DNA from: Paraniabella defluvii
GTDB taxonomy: Bacteria > Bacteroidota > Bacteroidia > Chitinophagales > Chitinophagaceae
DNA: 64,000 nt
Assembly (NCBI GenBank): GCA_019316985.1
Contig: CP079215.1
Span: 4,650,001 to 4,714,000, forward strand
Direction: 5' to 3'
Both the position numbers and the translations under genes were made by a program. Shown here piece after piece: positions 42,413-54,259 of this stretch. Position 1 is the stretch's first letter; every line of letters starts with the position of its first letter. A model generated the notes under the pieces. That model ran no database searches and had not been told where the DNA came from. It saw only the letters and a program-made list of their open reading frames with translations.

Positions 42413-44150
42413 ATGAAAAAGTTTGACAGCAATAAAATTTACCTCTTATACTGGGCCGTTGTGCTGGCTTTGGTATGCTTCAGCGCCTGCAAAAATTCTA
42501 TGATCCTCCCTTGGTTTTTGAACAGGCAGAGGAGGCCACTATTCAAAAAAGAGAAAAGTGCTGCTGATTGTAGCGGATGGCGCTGTTTCCGACGCAGTTA
42601 GTTAAAACAATAATGCCGCCCAACATCAGCAAACTCTTGGAGCATGCCAAGTATTCCTGGAATGCTTACGGCGACGCGAATACCACAGACGGGGCTCCTG
42701 GGTTGGTCTTACCTCGGGTAAGGTTAGTACCGCCTACGGGGTGGTAGACAGCAGTCTGAATATCTCGAACGGAGAAGGTAATGAAGAAAACCATGGAACC
42801 ATCTCGTATATCCCTAATTATTCTCAGAGATTGCTGGCATCCGGGAAAATTGGTGCGGCAACATCAAGAATGGTGGTGATTAGTCCCTGGCAAACGTTGC
42901 TTGATGTTCCCTATAAGTTTGCAGACAGGAAGATATATGCTGATAATGACGATAAAGTGAAGGATTCGGCCTTGAGGGCGCTGCAGGATGCATCAATCAC
43001 ACATTTGGTGGTAAATTTTAACCGGCCCAATATCATAGGAAAGCAGTATGGTTTTGCTGCCGGAATTACGCAATACAAAGAAGCCATAAATACAGTAGAT
43101 AGCCAGATAGGCGAGATCATGAACGCATTAAAAACCGGTCAACCTACAATACGGAAGATTGGCTTGTGATTCTTACTACAACTCATGGAGTAAGTAGCAC
43201 TGATAAAACCAGGTACGATGGAGGAACACTTGATGAAAGAAAGATCTTTTTATTTATAATAATGATAATATTAAAAAGCAGGAATTTTCCAGCCTGTCAT
43301 CCTATCAAACGTTTCCTTTTACTACACGCAATCAGATAGCAGCGCTTGATGCGGCAAAATCGTCTGTGTATGCCCTGGGCGCTTCCGGAAATTACACTAT
43401 ACTGTCAAAAGTACGTATGTTAACAAAACCTACTGGGTCTAACCATACAGTGCTGGCATATAAAAGCAATCATGCTTATTCCGGTGTAAATGGCTGGAAC
43501 ATGATGATTACCGGTGGTACAGGGCTTTACCGGTTTGTGATTGGTGCAGCTTCGAAGGCACTGCTGTTTGTTGGAGGAGCTGAGCAGGCCTCGGCGCCGG
43601 CAGGATCGTGGGATGTTGTGGCTTTAAAAGTGTTTGACAGCGCAAGTAAAAGATGGGCCGTGTGCATGACCAATGGAAAACGAAGCATACCTGTCGATAT
43701 TACAGGTTATGATATCGGAGCAAGCAGTACTCCTTTTGCCCTTGGAACGATTACGAACTCCGTAGGAGCAGCAACATTTAATTTAAAAGACTTTTCCATC
43801 TGGAATACGGCATTGCCAGATCAGTATATTGTCAACTACCGTTGTGAAAACGGCATCGCTGCCAATGATCCGATGTTGACCAATTTAATAGGATACTGGC
43901 CTGTGGAGGGATCCGGAACTACGGTTTTTAATAAAGCTCCCAATGCATCCGATAAAAATCTGACCGCTAATTTTCCTCTGGCATGGACCTGGGTACCCGG
44001 CGCTGATTGCTCCGGAGGTTCCTCCATTTTTATATCCAGCACCGACATTGTACCTACTATTTTTTATTGGTTAAACACCAAGGTGATAGACTCATGGGGA
44101 TTGGAGGAAATGCGTGGCTTAAAAACTATGAAACCGAATTTGTAAAGTAA
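42413..44150 (+). CDS. DUF4983 protein: alkaline-phosphatase-like fold plus LamG, second copy (frameshifted)
   Basis: About 581 residues, almost the same length as the copy at 38552. Lipobox LVCFSAC, then KKFYDPPLVFEQAEE after repair near 42500. The phosphatase-like part has KVLLIVADGAVSDAV (metal Asp kept), TTDGAPGWVGLTSGK, and DWLVILTTTHGVSS, where SDHG has become TTHG. The LamG part has YTILSKVRML, GWNMMITGG, DVVALKVFDSASKRWAV and FNLKDFSIWNTALPDQYIVNY, then NLIGYWPVEGSG and the tail GSSIFISSTDIVPTIFYWLN. Breaks are near 42500, 42570, 42695, 43150, 43245 and 44105; the last repair gives the stop at 44150. It is the last gene of operon 2. Confidence 0.8.
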
Positions 44151-44325
44151 GCAGGAAGTAGGATGGCTGGTTTGGATAAATCAGTTTAGCGATTTTAGTT
44201 TTTTGCCGGGTAAACGACTGTTTTACACGCATACATAACCAATGACAAAGGCAGATCTGTTTGCAGGTTTTTGCTGTGCAATAGAATTTCAATTCCCTCA
44301 TTACTAATCAATGTTTTACAATTAG

Positions 44326-44401
44326 TTTACAAAATCCCCTTTTTTATTTAAAAGAACCACCCATCGGGTTTTGAATTGGCGTATACATTCGGCGGAGAAA
44401 T
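44326..44401 (+). promoter_or_regulatory. Shared promoter element, copy C (operon 3)
   Basis: TTTACAAAAT at 44326 runs into CCCCTTTTTTATTTAA at 44336; ATACATTC lies at 44383 and AGAAAT at 44396. CCCC to ATACATTC is 47 bases. It lies 128 bases before the SusC start at 44529. The rest of the 378-base gap between operons 2 and 3 shows no gene, hairpin or repeat that I can support. Confidence 0.7.
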
Positions 44402-44528
44402 GTTATCATGCCATTCATGTTTTCAGTAGAATTCTTTAAAGATTGCCTGTCGTTAATAAAATATCGGCCAGCCGGAGGAAAACGATTGGGGATGAAATTT
44501 TCAGTCAAAATTTAAAACCAAATTGATT

Positions 44529-47500
44529 ATGTGCTATTTTAAACAGTCTCCTCCTTCTTCTCGCCGGTGGAGTTTTTCAAAGTATACTGCTTTGATTCTA
44601 TTGTTTTTTCTGATAAATATCTATAGCACTTTTGGTGCTTTTCAGACAAATACTGCTCATGTTGTAACAGGCACCGTTACCAATGCGGCCACATTAAACC
44701 CCATTGAAGGCGTTACCATACTCGAAAAGGGCACTAATGCTGCAGTGGTTACCAACCAAAACGGTCAGTATACCATTACCGTGCAAAACGAAAATGCGGT
44801 TTTGGAGTTCAGTTATGTAGGATACAAAACGCAGTCATTAACCGTAGGAACTCAAACAGTTATTAATGTACAGCTTACGGAAGATGTAAAAGGACTGGAC
44901 GAGGTGGTGGTAGTAGGCTTTGGTACCCAAAAGAAACAATATCTTACCGGGAGCATTACGCAAATCGACTCCAAAATGCTGGAGAACCGGCCTGTAAATA
45001 ATGTAGGGCAGGCATTGCAAGGCCTGGCGCCCAACCTGAATGTTACGATTTCGAACGGAGCGCCTAATACCACGCCTTCCTTAAATATACGGGGTGGTAC
45101 CTCTTATTCTAGAAATTCGAGCGGCAATATGGAGGTACAAAATGGCAGCCCATACATATTGGTAGACGGGGTAGAGATGGATATCAATATGCTGAATCCT
45201 GATGACATACAGTCTATTTCCGTGTTGAGCGATGCAGCTTCGTCGGCAGTTTATGGTGCAAGAGGAGCTTACGGTGTAATATTGGTAACTACTAAAAAGG
45301 GAAGGCAGGCAGCAAACCCAATTTGAGCTACTCCAACATGTTTCAGTGGAACCAGCCCGGTGCCGTGCCCGACCTGTTGAGTGCAGAGGAAATTCAGAGA
45401 GCTGCGGTGAATGCTTTTTCTTTTACCAACCAGGGTGTGCCGCAGAATGTGCAGGCTTTGCTCGACAGTATTATTGCTTACAAAAATGATCCGTCGAGAA
45501 ATCCTTACTTTATGACGGGTAATACTATCAACTGGGTAGCCAGTGTTAACCCTTACGAGTTAGCTGTAAGAGACTGGTCTCCTTCGCAAAAGCACAATCT
45601 TAATTTATCCGGTGGTGTAGGAAAAACAACCTACTACGCTTCCCTGGGATATTTTGGCCAGGAAGGGATGTACCTTTTAATACCGATAAGTTTAAGCGAT
45701 ACAACTTTATGTTGAATACATCTACCGTGGTAACTGATTGGTTCAAGGTAGATCTGAAGACCAGTTATAACAGATCGGTATATACCCAACCGGTAAATCC
45801 TGCCGGAAAAGGCGGGTGGTGGAGAGCCCTGTCGCAGGAGCCGGGTCGCAATATATTTATGCCGCTTAGAACGCCTGCCAATGCACCAGTGCCCAACGCG
45901 CTGACGGATAATATCCTGTCGTTTATGCAATACAATTCGCTGGATAAGGATGACGAGGATATTCTGCTTATTACGGCTTCACCTACTCTTACGCCGGTTA
46001 AAAACTGGAACATCAAAGCCGATTTTTCTTACCGCTCAGAGAATGCACGAAATAAAACGGTGGTTCCCTACCAGGAAAGGGTAGCTACAGTATGGAACCA
46101 GCTGGCAACAGACTATACCAATCCCAGCTATGTATATAAATCGGTTACAGGTATCAATCATTTTGTGACCAATATTTATACAGACTACACATTAAAACTA
46201 AACAATCACAATCTGTATGGATTGGTTGGCTATAACCAGGAGCTCAATAAAAGAGATTATCTGTGGGATAATAAAACCAATCTTATCAATACAGATATAC
46301 CTACTATTGGAAATGCAACCGGTCAGCTAACTGCAGAAGACCAGGAAAGAGAATGGGCGGTTAAAGGAGTTTTCTATCGTTTTACCTATGATTATAAAGG
46401 TAAATACTTGCTGGGTTCTAATGGCCGCTACGATGGCAGTTCCCGGTTTGCTACCGCTACCCGGTTTAAAATGTTCCCCACGGTTTCAGCCGGTTGGCGT
46501 ATTTCGGAAGAGAAGTTTTTGAGCCGTTAAAACCGGTAGTGACCGATCTGAAGTTCAGGGGCTCTTATGGAAGTTTGGGTAATCAAAATGTAGGCACTGA
46601 TTTGTGGCTGCGCCTTTACTCAACAACCCAGCAGGTGAATTACATCTTTGGCGGCACCAGGCCGGTAGGTGTGAATCCTCCCGGGTTGATTGACCCCAAC
46701 CTGACATGGGAAACAGCTACAACGCTGGATCTGGGTTTGGATGCTACCTTATTCAGGAAGCTGAATATCAATTTTCGTGGTATGATCGAAAAACGACCAA
46801 CATACTGGTTGATGGAGAAAAATACCCGGCCGTACTGGGTGCAGCATCGCCTATCACCAACTCTGGCGTGTTAGATACCAAAGGTTTCGACTTCCAGGCC
46901 AACTATAAAAGTACCACGTCTGGTGGATTGGGCTATGATATTACCGCCACCTTATCGAACTACAAAACAGTAGTGGTGAGTTTTAAAAATAATCCCAACA
47001 AGCTCCTGAGTACATTGTTTGATGGTATGGTTGTAGGCGATATATGGGGGTATGAAACCTATGGCATTTTCCAGGATAGCGCAGAAATAAAGAACGCGCC
47101 GCTGCATAGCTTCAACAGGAGCCCTCATGGTACCGGGCTTATTTTTCCCGGCGATACCAGGTTTAAAGACCTTGATGGCAATGACTCTATTTACGCAGGA
47201 ACAACGGTTATAAACCCCGGCGATTTGAAGGTGATAGGAAATTCAACACCCAAGTATGCGTTTAGCCTTAACACATTTTTGAGCTGGAAGAACCTCGACC
47301 TGAATATTTTCCTCCAAGGTATTGGTAAACGCGATGTTTATATTTCCGATAACCTTTTCTGGGGCGCTATTAACGGCGGTTCCGGCACCAGGGAAGTGTA
47401 TGAAAACAGCTGGACGCCTGAACGAAGGAATGCACTTTATCCGGCCTACCGGAGCAGGGCGTCTAATGTGACCACACAAAGCCGCTTTTTGCAAAATGCG

Positions 47501-47710
47501 GCCTACCTGCGACTTAAAAATCTCTCCCTGGGTTACACATTGCCCTCTGCAATTGCAAATAAGGTGGCTATGAAAAAATTAAGGGTTAGTGCGTCAGCGT
47601 TCAATTTATTACAGATATCCAAAGTGCCTGAATATTTTGATCCGGAAGTACTTTCCGCTAATTACCCGGTGCTGAAATCAGTTGCCGTAGGTATACAGGC
47701 TACTTTTTAA
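44529..47710 (+). CDS. SusC/RagA-family TonB-dependent transporter, operon 3 (frameshifted)
   Basis: About 1062 residues. A signal peptide (ALILLFFLINIYSTFGAFQ) is followed by the carboxypeptidase-D-like domain (VTGTVTNAATLNPIEGVTIL to LEFSYVGYKTQSL), the link LDEVVVVGFGTQKK, the plug (LQGLAPNLNVTISNGAPNTT, ILVDGVEMDINMLNPDDIQS, DAASSAVYGARGAYGVILVT) and the barrel to KSVAVGIQATF. Missing bases near 45320 (restoring NPNLSYSNMFQWN), 45690, 46520 and 46790 break it. ATG 44529 is used; a TTG six bases upstream is in frame. It heads the operon that carries the glycosidases. Confidence 0.94.
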
Positions 47711-47780
47711 AAGAATGATATCTGGTTGCCCGGCACGCCGCGCAGTCGGATAGTAACTCAAAATTTACAAAATATAAATT

Positions 47781-49579
47781 ATGAAACAGTTGCGACATAA
47801 ATATATACTTATTGTTCTTTCCCTTGCAGGGCTTTTTATCGGCTCCTGTAAAAAGATGATTTTACCACACGTCTTCCGCTGGACAGGTTAGGCGACAATA
47901 ACTTTTGGGCAACCGAAAACGATCTCAGATTATACAATAATGCGATCTATCCTATATATATTACCGGGTTTGGAACCGGCTTTGCAGATGGTACACTTCA
48001 GCCCTGGGGCGTGAATGCATCTAAAATCGTATATGGCGATGTGATTTCAGATAATATGGCTTCCGTTAACTTCATGGCCGTACCTGCTAATACTTATAAT
48101 GTTCCTACCGGAAGCGGATCGGGAGGATGGAATTTCAGCGATATCAGGAGGCTTAATATTTTTATCAACAATTATCAAAAGGTAAACGCCTCTGATGCGG
48201 TAAAGAATCTGTACCTGGGCGAAGTATATTTTTTTAAGGCATGGGATTATTTTGAAAAAGTAAAATTGTTCGGCGATGTACCCTGGCTGAATACCGAGCT
48301 CAATGTTACCTCTCCCGAGCTAAAAGCTCCGCGAACACCACGGGCTGAAGTGATGGATTCTGTGATGGATATATTGGACAAGGCCATTGGATGGTTGCCT
48401 AATAAAGGAAGTGAGCAGGCTGGTCGTATAAATAAAAATGCGGCGTTGCATTTAAAAGCGAGAATAGGGCTACATGAGGGCACTTTCCGAAAATACCACA
48501 ACCTGCCTAATGGAGAGAAATTTTTACGTTATGCGGCCGACGCCTGCGAAAAAATTATGGCTGCCGGGTATACTATTTATAAATATACCGGTGTAACCGA
48601 CCCTTATAATAAATTTTTTGCGCAATACAGCTACTCCGGTAATACCGAAGTGATCCTTTGGCGTGAATATTCGGAGACACTGCAAATGGGATCAGCCTTT
48701 AGCAGGTATTATACCCAGAATTTGCGGCACCAGATCAGCCTTACCCGCAACCTGATTGATGAGTACCTGTGCACCGATGGACTACCTATCAGCACCAGCC
48801 CTTTATTTAATAGTGCAGACAGGGGCTTATAACAAAGGAATTCACTAATAGAGATCCCCGGTTAGCACAAACCGTAGCGCAATATGGTGCCTATCAAAAT
48901 TCCTCAACAGCTGTGCAGGGTTCAAACAACGCTCCCAAACCTAATATTCCGGGACTGTCGGGCAATAAGGCTGTAACAGGATATCGCATGGCAAAATGGT
49001 TTTTGAACGATCCGTTGACTGGAACCGGATCACCAATGGTATGCAGGCAACACCGGTCTTCCGTTATGCAGAAACGCTACTGATATATGCCGAAGCGAAG
49101 GCCGAATTGGGTGAAGCCAGTCAAACGGTGATAGACCAGACTATCAATGCTATCAGGGGCCGGGTGGGAATGCCGCTTTACAGGTGGCTAATGTGCCTAA
49201 CGACCCTGAGCTTGATGCTGCCTATTCGCAATATTGCGGCTATACACCTTCGCCATTGTTACGGGAGATCAGAAGGGAAAGAAGAATTGAAATGGTAGCA
49301 GAAGATACCCGTTGGGATGATTTAATGCGCTGGAAGGCCGGCAAATTTTTGAATATTCCTGTGCTGGGTATGAAGTTCGTTCAGTCCGAGTATCCAACAC
49401 TACGAATCGGTACGGATATTTATTTGAATGAAAATGGATATATAGAGCCCTATCAAAAAACCCTGCCGGGTCGTAACCGGGTGTTTAACGATCGCCAGTA
49501 CTTATTTCCTATTCCTTTAGAAGATCTGTTATTGAACCCTAATTTGAAACCTCAGAATCCTGGGTGGCCGGATAAATAG
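47781..49579 (+). CDS. SusD/RagB-family lipoprotein, operon 3 (frameshifted)
   Basis: About 601 residues. Lipobox LAGLFIGSC near residue 23, then KKDDFTTRLPLDRLGDNNFW after a missing base near 47855. The core has YLGEVYFFKAWDYFEKVKLFGDVPWL, and the C terminus has FRYAETLLIYAEAKAELGE, REIRRERRIEMVAEDTRWDDLMRW and LFPIPLEDLLLNPNLKPQNPGW. Other breaks are near 48830, 49015 and 49180. It follows SusC by 70 bases and precedes the metzincin by 53. Confidence 0.93.
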
Positions 49580-49632
49580 TGTGTATTGCCAACTTGTCGT
49601 TAATTATTTCTTCATAATAAAAATCAACTCTC

Positions 49633-51324
49633 ATGGCTAAACAAATGATCACAGTTTTTGGTTTTTACGCACTTTTGGCTACCGGCACCTACGGTTGCAA
49701 AAATATGAAGCACCGGCTTCTGATAAGTCTGTCGAAACAACAGCGAGGGCGGTGAATACAGCGGGGTTTGTAACCAACCCTGTCAATCTTAACGTCGTCT
49801 ATTTTATACCTACCGATAATCCGGCGCCCAGTGACTACAAAACGCGGGTAAGCGAATACCTGATCTATTTTCAAAACTGGGTTAAGTCTGAAATGAACAG
49901 GAATGGCTTTGGTGAAAAAACTTTTGGATTGCCGCTGGATTCTGCAACCAATAAAGTAAGGCTCATCACTATTTATGCACAGGAAGGGCAGGCATCTTAT
50001 CCTTATTCTGCTTCGGTATCGGCTGCTAAAATCATTAATGAAATTAATGTGTACAAGGCATCCCATCCTTCCGAGTTCAGTAGTAATAATCATACACTGA
50101 TCCTGTTGCCCAAACGTACTGATGTTTTCGATCAGCCCTATTACGGGTGGGGCAAAATTGCTTTGCCGTAGACCACGCGGGTTTGAGCGTGGCCAATCTT
50201 GGAAATGCTTCACAGGTATCTACGTTAATGGGCGGTATGCTTCATGAACTGGGCCATGGTTTAAATTTACCGCATGATGAAGAGAAATATACTTCTGAAA
50301 AACCATCATTGGGAACCAGCCTTATGGGATCGGGCAACAGTACCTTTGGCTACTCTGCAACTTTTTTAAGCTACGGCGATTGTGCAATACTGGATAAGAA
50401 CGAGGTCTTTCAGCCTGCATCGGGAGGCACTTTTTATACCAGCAGTTCGGCAAACATTGTACTAAAACAGTTTGATGTAAATACTACTGCCGGCACTATT
50501 ACTATTAGCGGTAAATATACCAGCTCTCATACGGCCCCACATGCTTTGTTGTATTTTGATCCGGTTACTGCCAATAACACCGATCATAATTCGGTGCAAT
50601 GGGCGGTGCCTGCCATTAATAATGATAGCTTCAGGGTGGTTTGCAATATCAATGATTTCCGAATAAAGGGTACTATCGATTACAATCTCAATATCCGGTT
50701 AATATTGGCCAACGGAAATTTGCACACAAAATCCTATGCCTTTAAATTTGTGAATGATATTCCGCAAATCGTAGACACTTTGGTACTGTATCAGAATTGT
50801 AGCTATGGAGGCTATAAAGTTTCCCTGCCTTTTGGCTCTTATACTACTGCAGAATTGGTAGCAAAAGGATTAACCGATAACGATGCATCGTCTGTGTCGC
50901 TTCCTATCGGTACCACTGCTATACTTTTTGACGGTGACAATTTTTCAGGAACTACTGTTACGCTTGCCGATGGCAGCTCCAGTTGTCTTCAGTCTAACGC
51001 ATTTAATGATAAACTTTCATCGTTGATATTTGTGCCTGCCAAATCTTCAACTTCGTCTACGGTGAATTTTTATAAGCATTGTTCTTATGGCGGATATAAC
51101 ATAACGCTTGGGATTGGAGGCTATACTACGGCAGACCTGGTAGCGGCCGGCATCACCAATAACGATATTTCCAGCCTGAAAGTACCGGCAGACCTGAAGG
51201 TGACATTGTATGATGATGATAATTACAGGGGGCTACTTATACCGCCACCGGCGCTGTTAATGTATCCTGCCTTCCTGCAAGCTTTAATGATAAAACCAGT
51301 TCTCTCATCATTTCAAAAAAATAG
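49633..51324 (+). CDS. Metzincin-like zinc protease lipoprotein with two beta-gamma-crystallin domains (frameshifted)
   Basis: About 565 residues. Signal and lipobox read YALLATGTYGC; after repair near 49703 the mature part begins KKYEAPASDKSVE. The catalytic part has the zinc motif GMLHELGHGLNLPHDEE (His codons 50243-50245, 50255-50257 and 50273-50275), close to HExxHxxGxxHD but with Asn for the usual Gly, and a Met-turn-like SLMGSGNSTFG. Two repeats at the C terminus, starting LVLYQNCSYGGYKVSLPFGS and NFYKHCSYGGYNITLGIGG, have the Y/F-x-x-x-x-Y/F-x-G Greek-key pattern of beta-gamma-crystallins, with DNFSGTTVTL and DDDNYRG in the second halves. Breaks are also near 50160 and 51230. Probably a surface protease; the crystallin domains may bind calcium or substrate. 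Confidence 0.8.
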
Positions 51325-51334
51325 CATTAACCAA

Positions 51335-51399
51335 AGAGCCTGTTGAAGCTGCAGTATTAATTGATACTGGTAAAAGGCGGCTGCAGTTAAACAGGCTCT
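51335..51399 (+). terminator. Nested hairpin between the metzincin and GH88 genes
   Basis: Arms AGAGCCTGTT (51335-51344) and AACAGGCTCT (51390-51399) match perfectly. Inside are CTGCAG on both sides and a smaller CAGTAT/ATACTG pair. It begins 11 bases after the metzincin stop. A short TTTTTT follows some 10 bases later. It may end or attenuate transcription between the binding and enzyme genes; a processing site is the alternative. Confidence 0.55.
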
Positions 51400-51479
51400 G
51401 ATTATATAGTTTTTTAAAATCCGGGCGCGAAAAAGACAATGTAAAATGTGCGTAGGATTATTCAAATAGATAAGTGTTT

Positions 51480-52676
51480 ATGAAAAAAGTATGTTTTTTT
51501 GCGTTGTTGGTAATTGCTCAATTGAGTGAGTTTGATGTAATGGCTCAAAAGAAGGAAAATGTTGATATGGCAAAGCTGGTAAAAGATAACTTCGCTTTTG
51601 CCGACTCTCAGTACAGGTACATGATGAAGCAGGTGCCGCAGGACAAAATGCCCCAGTCTTACGACGAGAAGAATAAAAATTTATAGCTTACCAGCGTACC
51701 TGGTGGTGTACCGGTTTCTATCCCGGATCTCTCTGGTATATTTATGAGCAAACCGGCGACCCGGTTATTAAAAGCGAGGCTGAACGGACTTTGAAAGTAA
51801 TTGAGCCTAATAAAACCTACACCGGTAACCATGACCTGGGTTTTATGATGTACTGCAGTTTTGGCAATGCATATCGTATAACCAAGAATGAAACTTACAA
51901 AGATATTATTATCCAGTCTGCAGCGGCATTGGCGAGCCGGTACCGGCCGTCGGCAAAAGTGATACAGTCATGGAATACCAACCAGTATTTTAAAGGCCCA
52001 GTAATTATAGATAATATGATGAACCTGGAGCTCCTGTACTGGACAAGCCTTAACGGGGCGATGCAAAATATAAAGATATTGCAGTAACCCACTCCAATAC
52101 AACACTTCAACATCATTTCAGACCTGATTTCAGTTCTTATCATGTTATAGACTATAACATGGAAACGGGTGCTGTTATTCGCAAAGCTACCTGGCAGGGT
52201 GCAGCCGACTGCTCGGCATGGTCGCGCGGACAGGGATGGGGATTGTATGGCTATGTAATGATGTACCGTTTCTCAAAAGACCGGCGTTACCTGGATCATG
52301 CAAGGAAAGTAGCCGGCTTTATATTGAATCATCCCAACCTACCTAAAGACAAAATACCCTATTGGGACTTTGATGCACCTTATATTCCTCATGCAAAAAA
52401 GACGCTTCTGCGGGCGCCGTGATTGCTTCGGCCTTATTAGAGCTGGGCCAATACACCAAAGGAGCGGAAAGAGACAGCTATATTAGTAATGCAAAGGAAA
52501 TGATCGTATCGTTATCAGGCGAAAAATATAAGGCCAGAGTGGGCGAGAACGGTGGCTTTTTGTTGAAGCACAGCACCGGCGCTTTGCCGTCTAATTCAGA
52601 GGTGGACGTGCCATTGATTTATGCCGATTATTATTATCTTGAAGCGCTGAAACGATATAAAGACTGGTACTTATAA
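51480..52676 (+). CDS. GH88/GH105-type unsaturated glucuronyl hydrolase (frameshifted)
   Basis: About 400 residues, full length for an (alpha/alpha)6-barrel enzyme that removes unsaturated uronic acid from fragments made by polysaccharide lyases. A signal peptide (VCFFALLVIAQLSEFDVMAQ) predicts periplasmic location. Motifs include WCTGFYPGSLWYIYE, NHDLGFMMYCSFGNAY (the Asp codon 51833-51835) and IIDNMMNLELLYW (the Asp codon 52010-52012), the pair of acidic residues used in catalysis, then WSRGQGWGLYGYVMMYR. Missing bases near 51682 (restoring KNLIAYQRTWW), 52050, 52080 and 52403 break it. Start ATG 51480 opens the signal. No lyase gene is present in the window. Confidence 0.9.
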
Positions 52677-52713
52677 CTATTCCGGCAATTAAGCCCAATC
52701 ATAAATAATTAAG

Positions 52714-54209
52714 ATGAAAAGAACTTTTTTAAAAATAGCGGCTACCTTACTGATTGTCGTTTCTTATGCAGGTGCGCAGGGTCAATCATGGACAGGCCCT
52801 AAAGAAAAACCGAAAACCCGGATAGATTTAAAGTATGGCCCGCTAAACCCGGGAAAGCGTACCGATGCCGACATGCAGCGGTTTCGCGAATATGGCCTCG
52901 GACAGTTTATACATTGGGGTGTTTACGCTATTGCAGGTGGGGAATGGAATGGCGTAAAGGCGCCTACTGCTTCCGAATGGATAAGAGTATGGTCGGGCAA
53001 TACCGCACCTCCCAACTGGCAACAGACCTACGATAATCTCTATAGGCAGTTCAATCCTAAAAATTTTGATGCGAAACGGTGGGCCAGCCAGGCAAAGCAA
53101 ATGGGTGCCCGCTATATGATCATCACCACCAAGCATCATGATGGCTTTTGCTTATGGCCCAGTAAGTATACCAGCTATACTATTGCACAAACACCTTATA
53201 AAAAGATATCATCAAACAATTGGTAGATGCATATACTGCCGAAGGAATCGATGTGTATCTTTATTTTTCAATCATCGACTGGAATAATAAAGATTACAGA
53301 AGTTCAACACCTAAAACAGAAGCAGAAAAAGAATCCTATAATCGTTTTCTGACTTTTACACGCAACCAACTATTTGAGTTGATGGATAACTACCCTCAGA
53401 TGAAAGGATTCTGGTTCGACGGTACCTGGGACAAATCCTGGATTGATGCATACCAATACACCTACCAGCTTGAAAAGGACCTGAGGGCGGCCCATCCGGG
53501 CCTGATCATAGGCAGCCGTTTTAGAAATGATGAATATGGGAAAAGACATTTTGACTCAAACGGAGATCTGCTGGGCGACTATGAACAGGGATGGGAGCGA
53601 AAGCTGCCTGCAAAATACGAGTGGTTAAATGGTAACGACTGGGATTGTGTGATGACCATACCGCCTAATGGATGGGGATATATCAAAGACTGGTCGCAAT
53701 TTTATACTAAAACCTCTTACGATCTGCTTGATATGCTGATGCAATCTGTATCAATGGGCGGCAATTTTGTATTAAACTTCGGACCTGATGGCAACGGGCA
53801 AATGCATACAGGCGAAAACAAGCTGGCTAAAGAAATAGGCGACTGGATGAAATGGAACAGTGAAGCTGTATATGGTGTTACTCATGCGCCCTTAGAACCG
53901 TCTCCCTACGGCTACTACACACAAAAAGGAACTGCTTTGTACCTAACGGTTTTTAATCGCCCTGTTAACAACCTGGTAAGGATAAAAATTCCGAGAACAG
54001 CTACCCATATACCAACGCGGGCGGGTTTGTTGGCAAGTAAGGCTGCTTTAAAAATGAAGTTTACCAATATTGGTATCGATCTTGATAAAAATGTTTATTT
54101 TGATATCTCGCTTCCGGCCGATTTTATCAGTAAAGACCCGTTTGTAATTAAAATAGATACAAAGCCGGGAAAGATAGATGCCAGGGAGTTGGAAAAAGCC
54201 CATATGTAG
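52714..54209 (+). CDS. GH29 alpha-L-fucosidase, first copy (one frameshift)
   Basis: About 499 residues. A signal peptide (AATLLIVVSYAGAQGQS) predicts export. The family core is clear: FREYGLGQFIHWGVYAIAGG near residue 55, then YMIITTKHHDGFCLWPSKYT, and the nucleophile Asp in GFWFDGTWD (codon 53418-53420), followed by SMGGNFVLNFGPDGNGQM. A missing base near 53205 interrupts it. It hydrolyses terminal alpha-L-fucose from glycan fragments. It starts 37 bases after GH88 and ends 50 bases before the second GH29, so the enzymes form one run. Linkage preference cannot be read from the sequence. Confidence 0.93.
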
Positions 54210-54259
54210 CAGCAGTTGAGTGCATGTCGTTTTTATTACTTTATTTTTAAATCACCAGA

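Noticed and set aside
49689..50213. Minus-strand open frame of 174 codons
   Set aside because: Antisense to the metzincin gene, which has a zinc motif and signal peptide in the plus strand.
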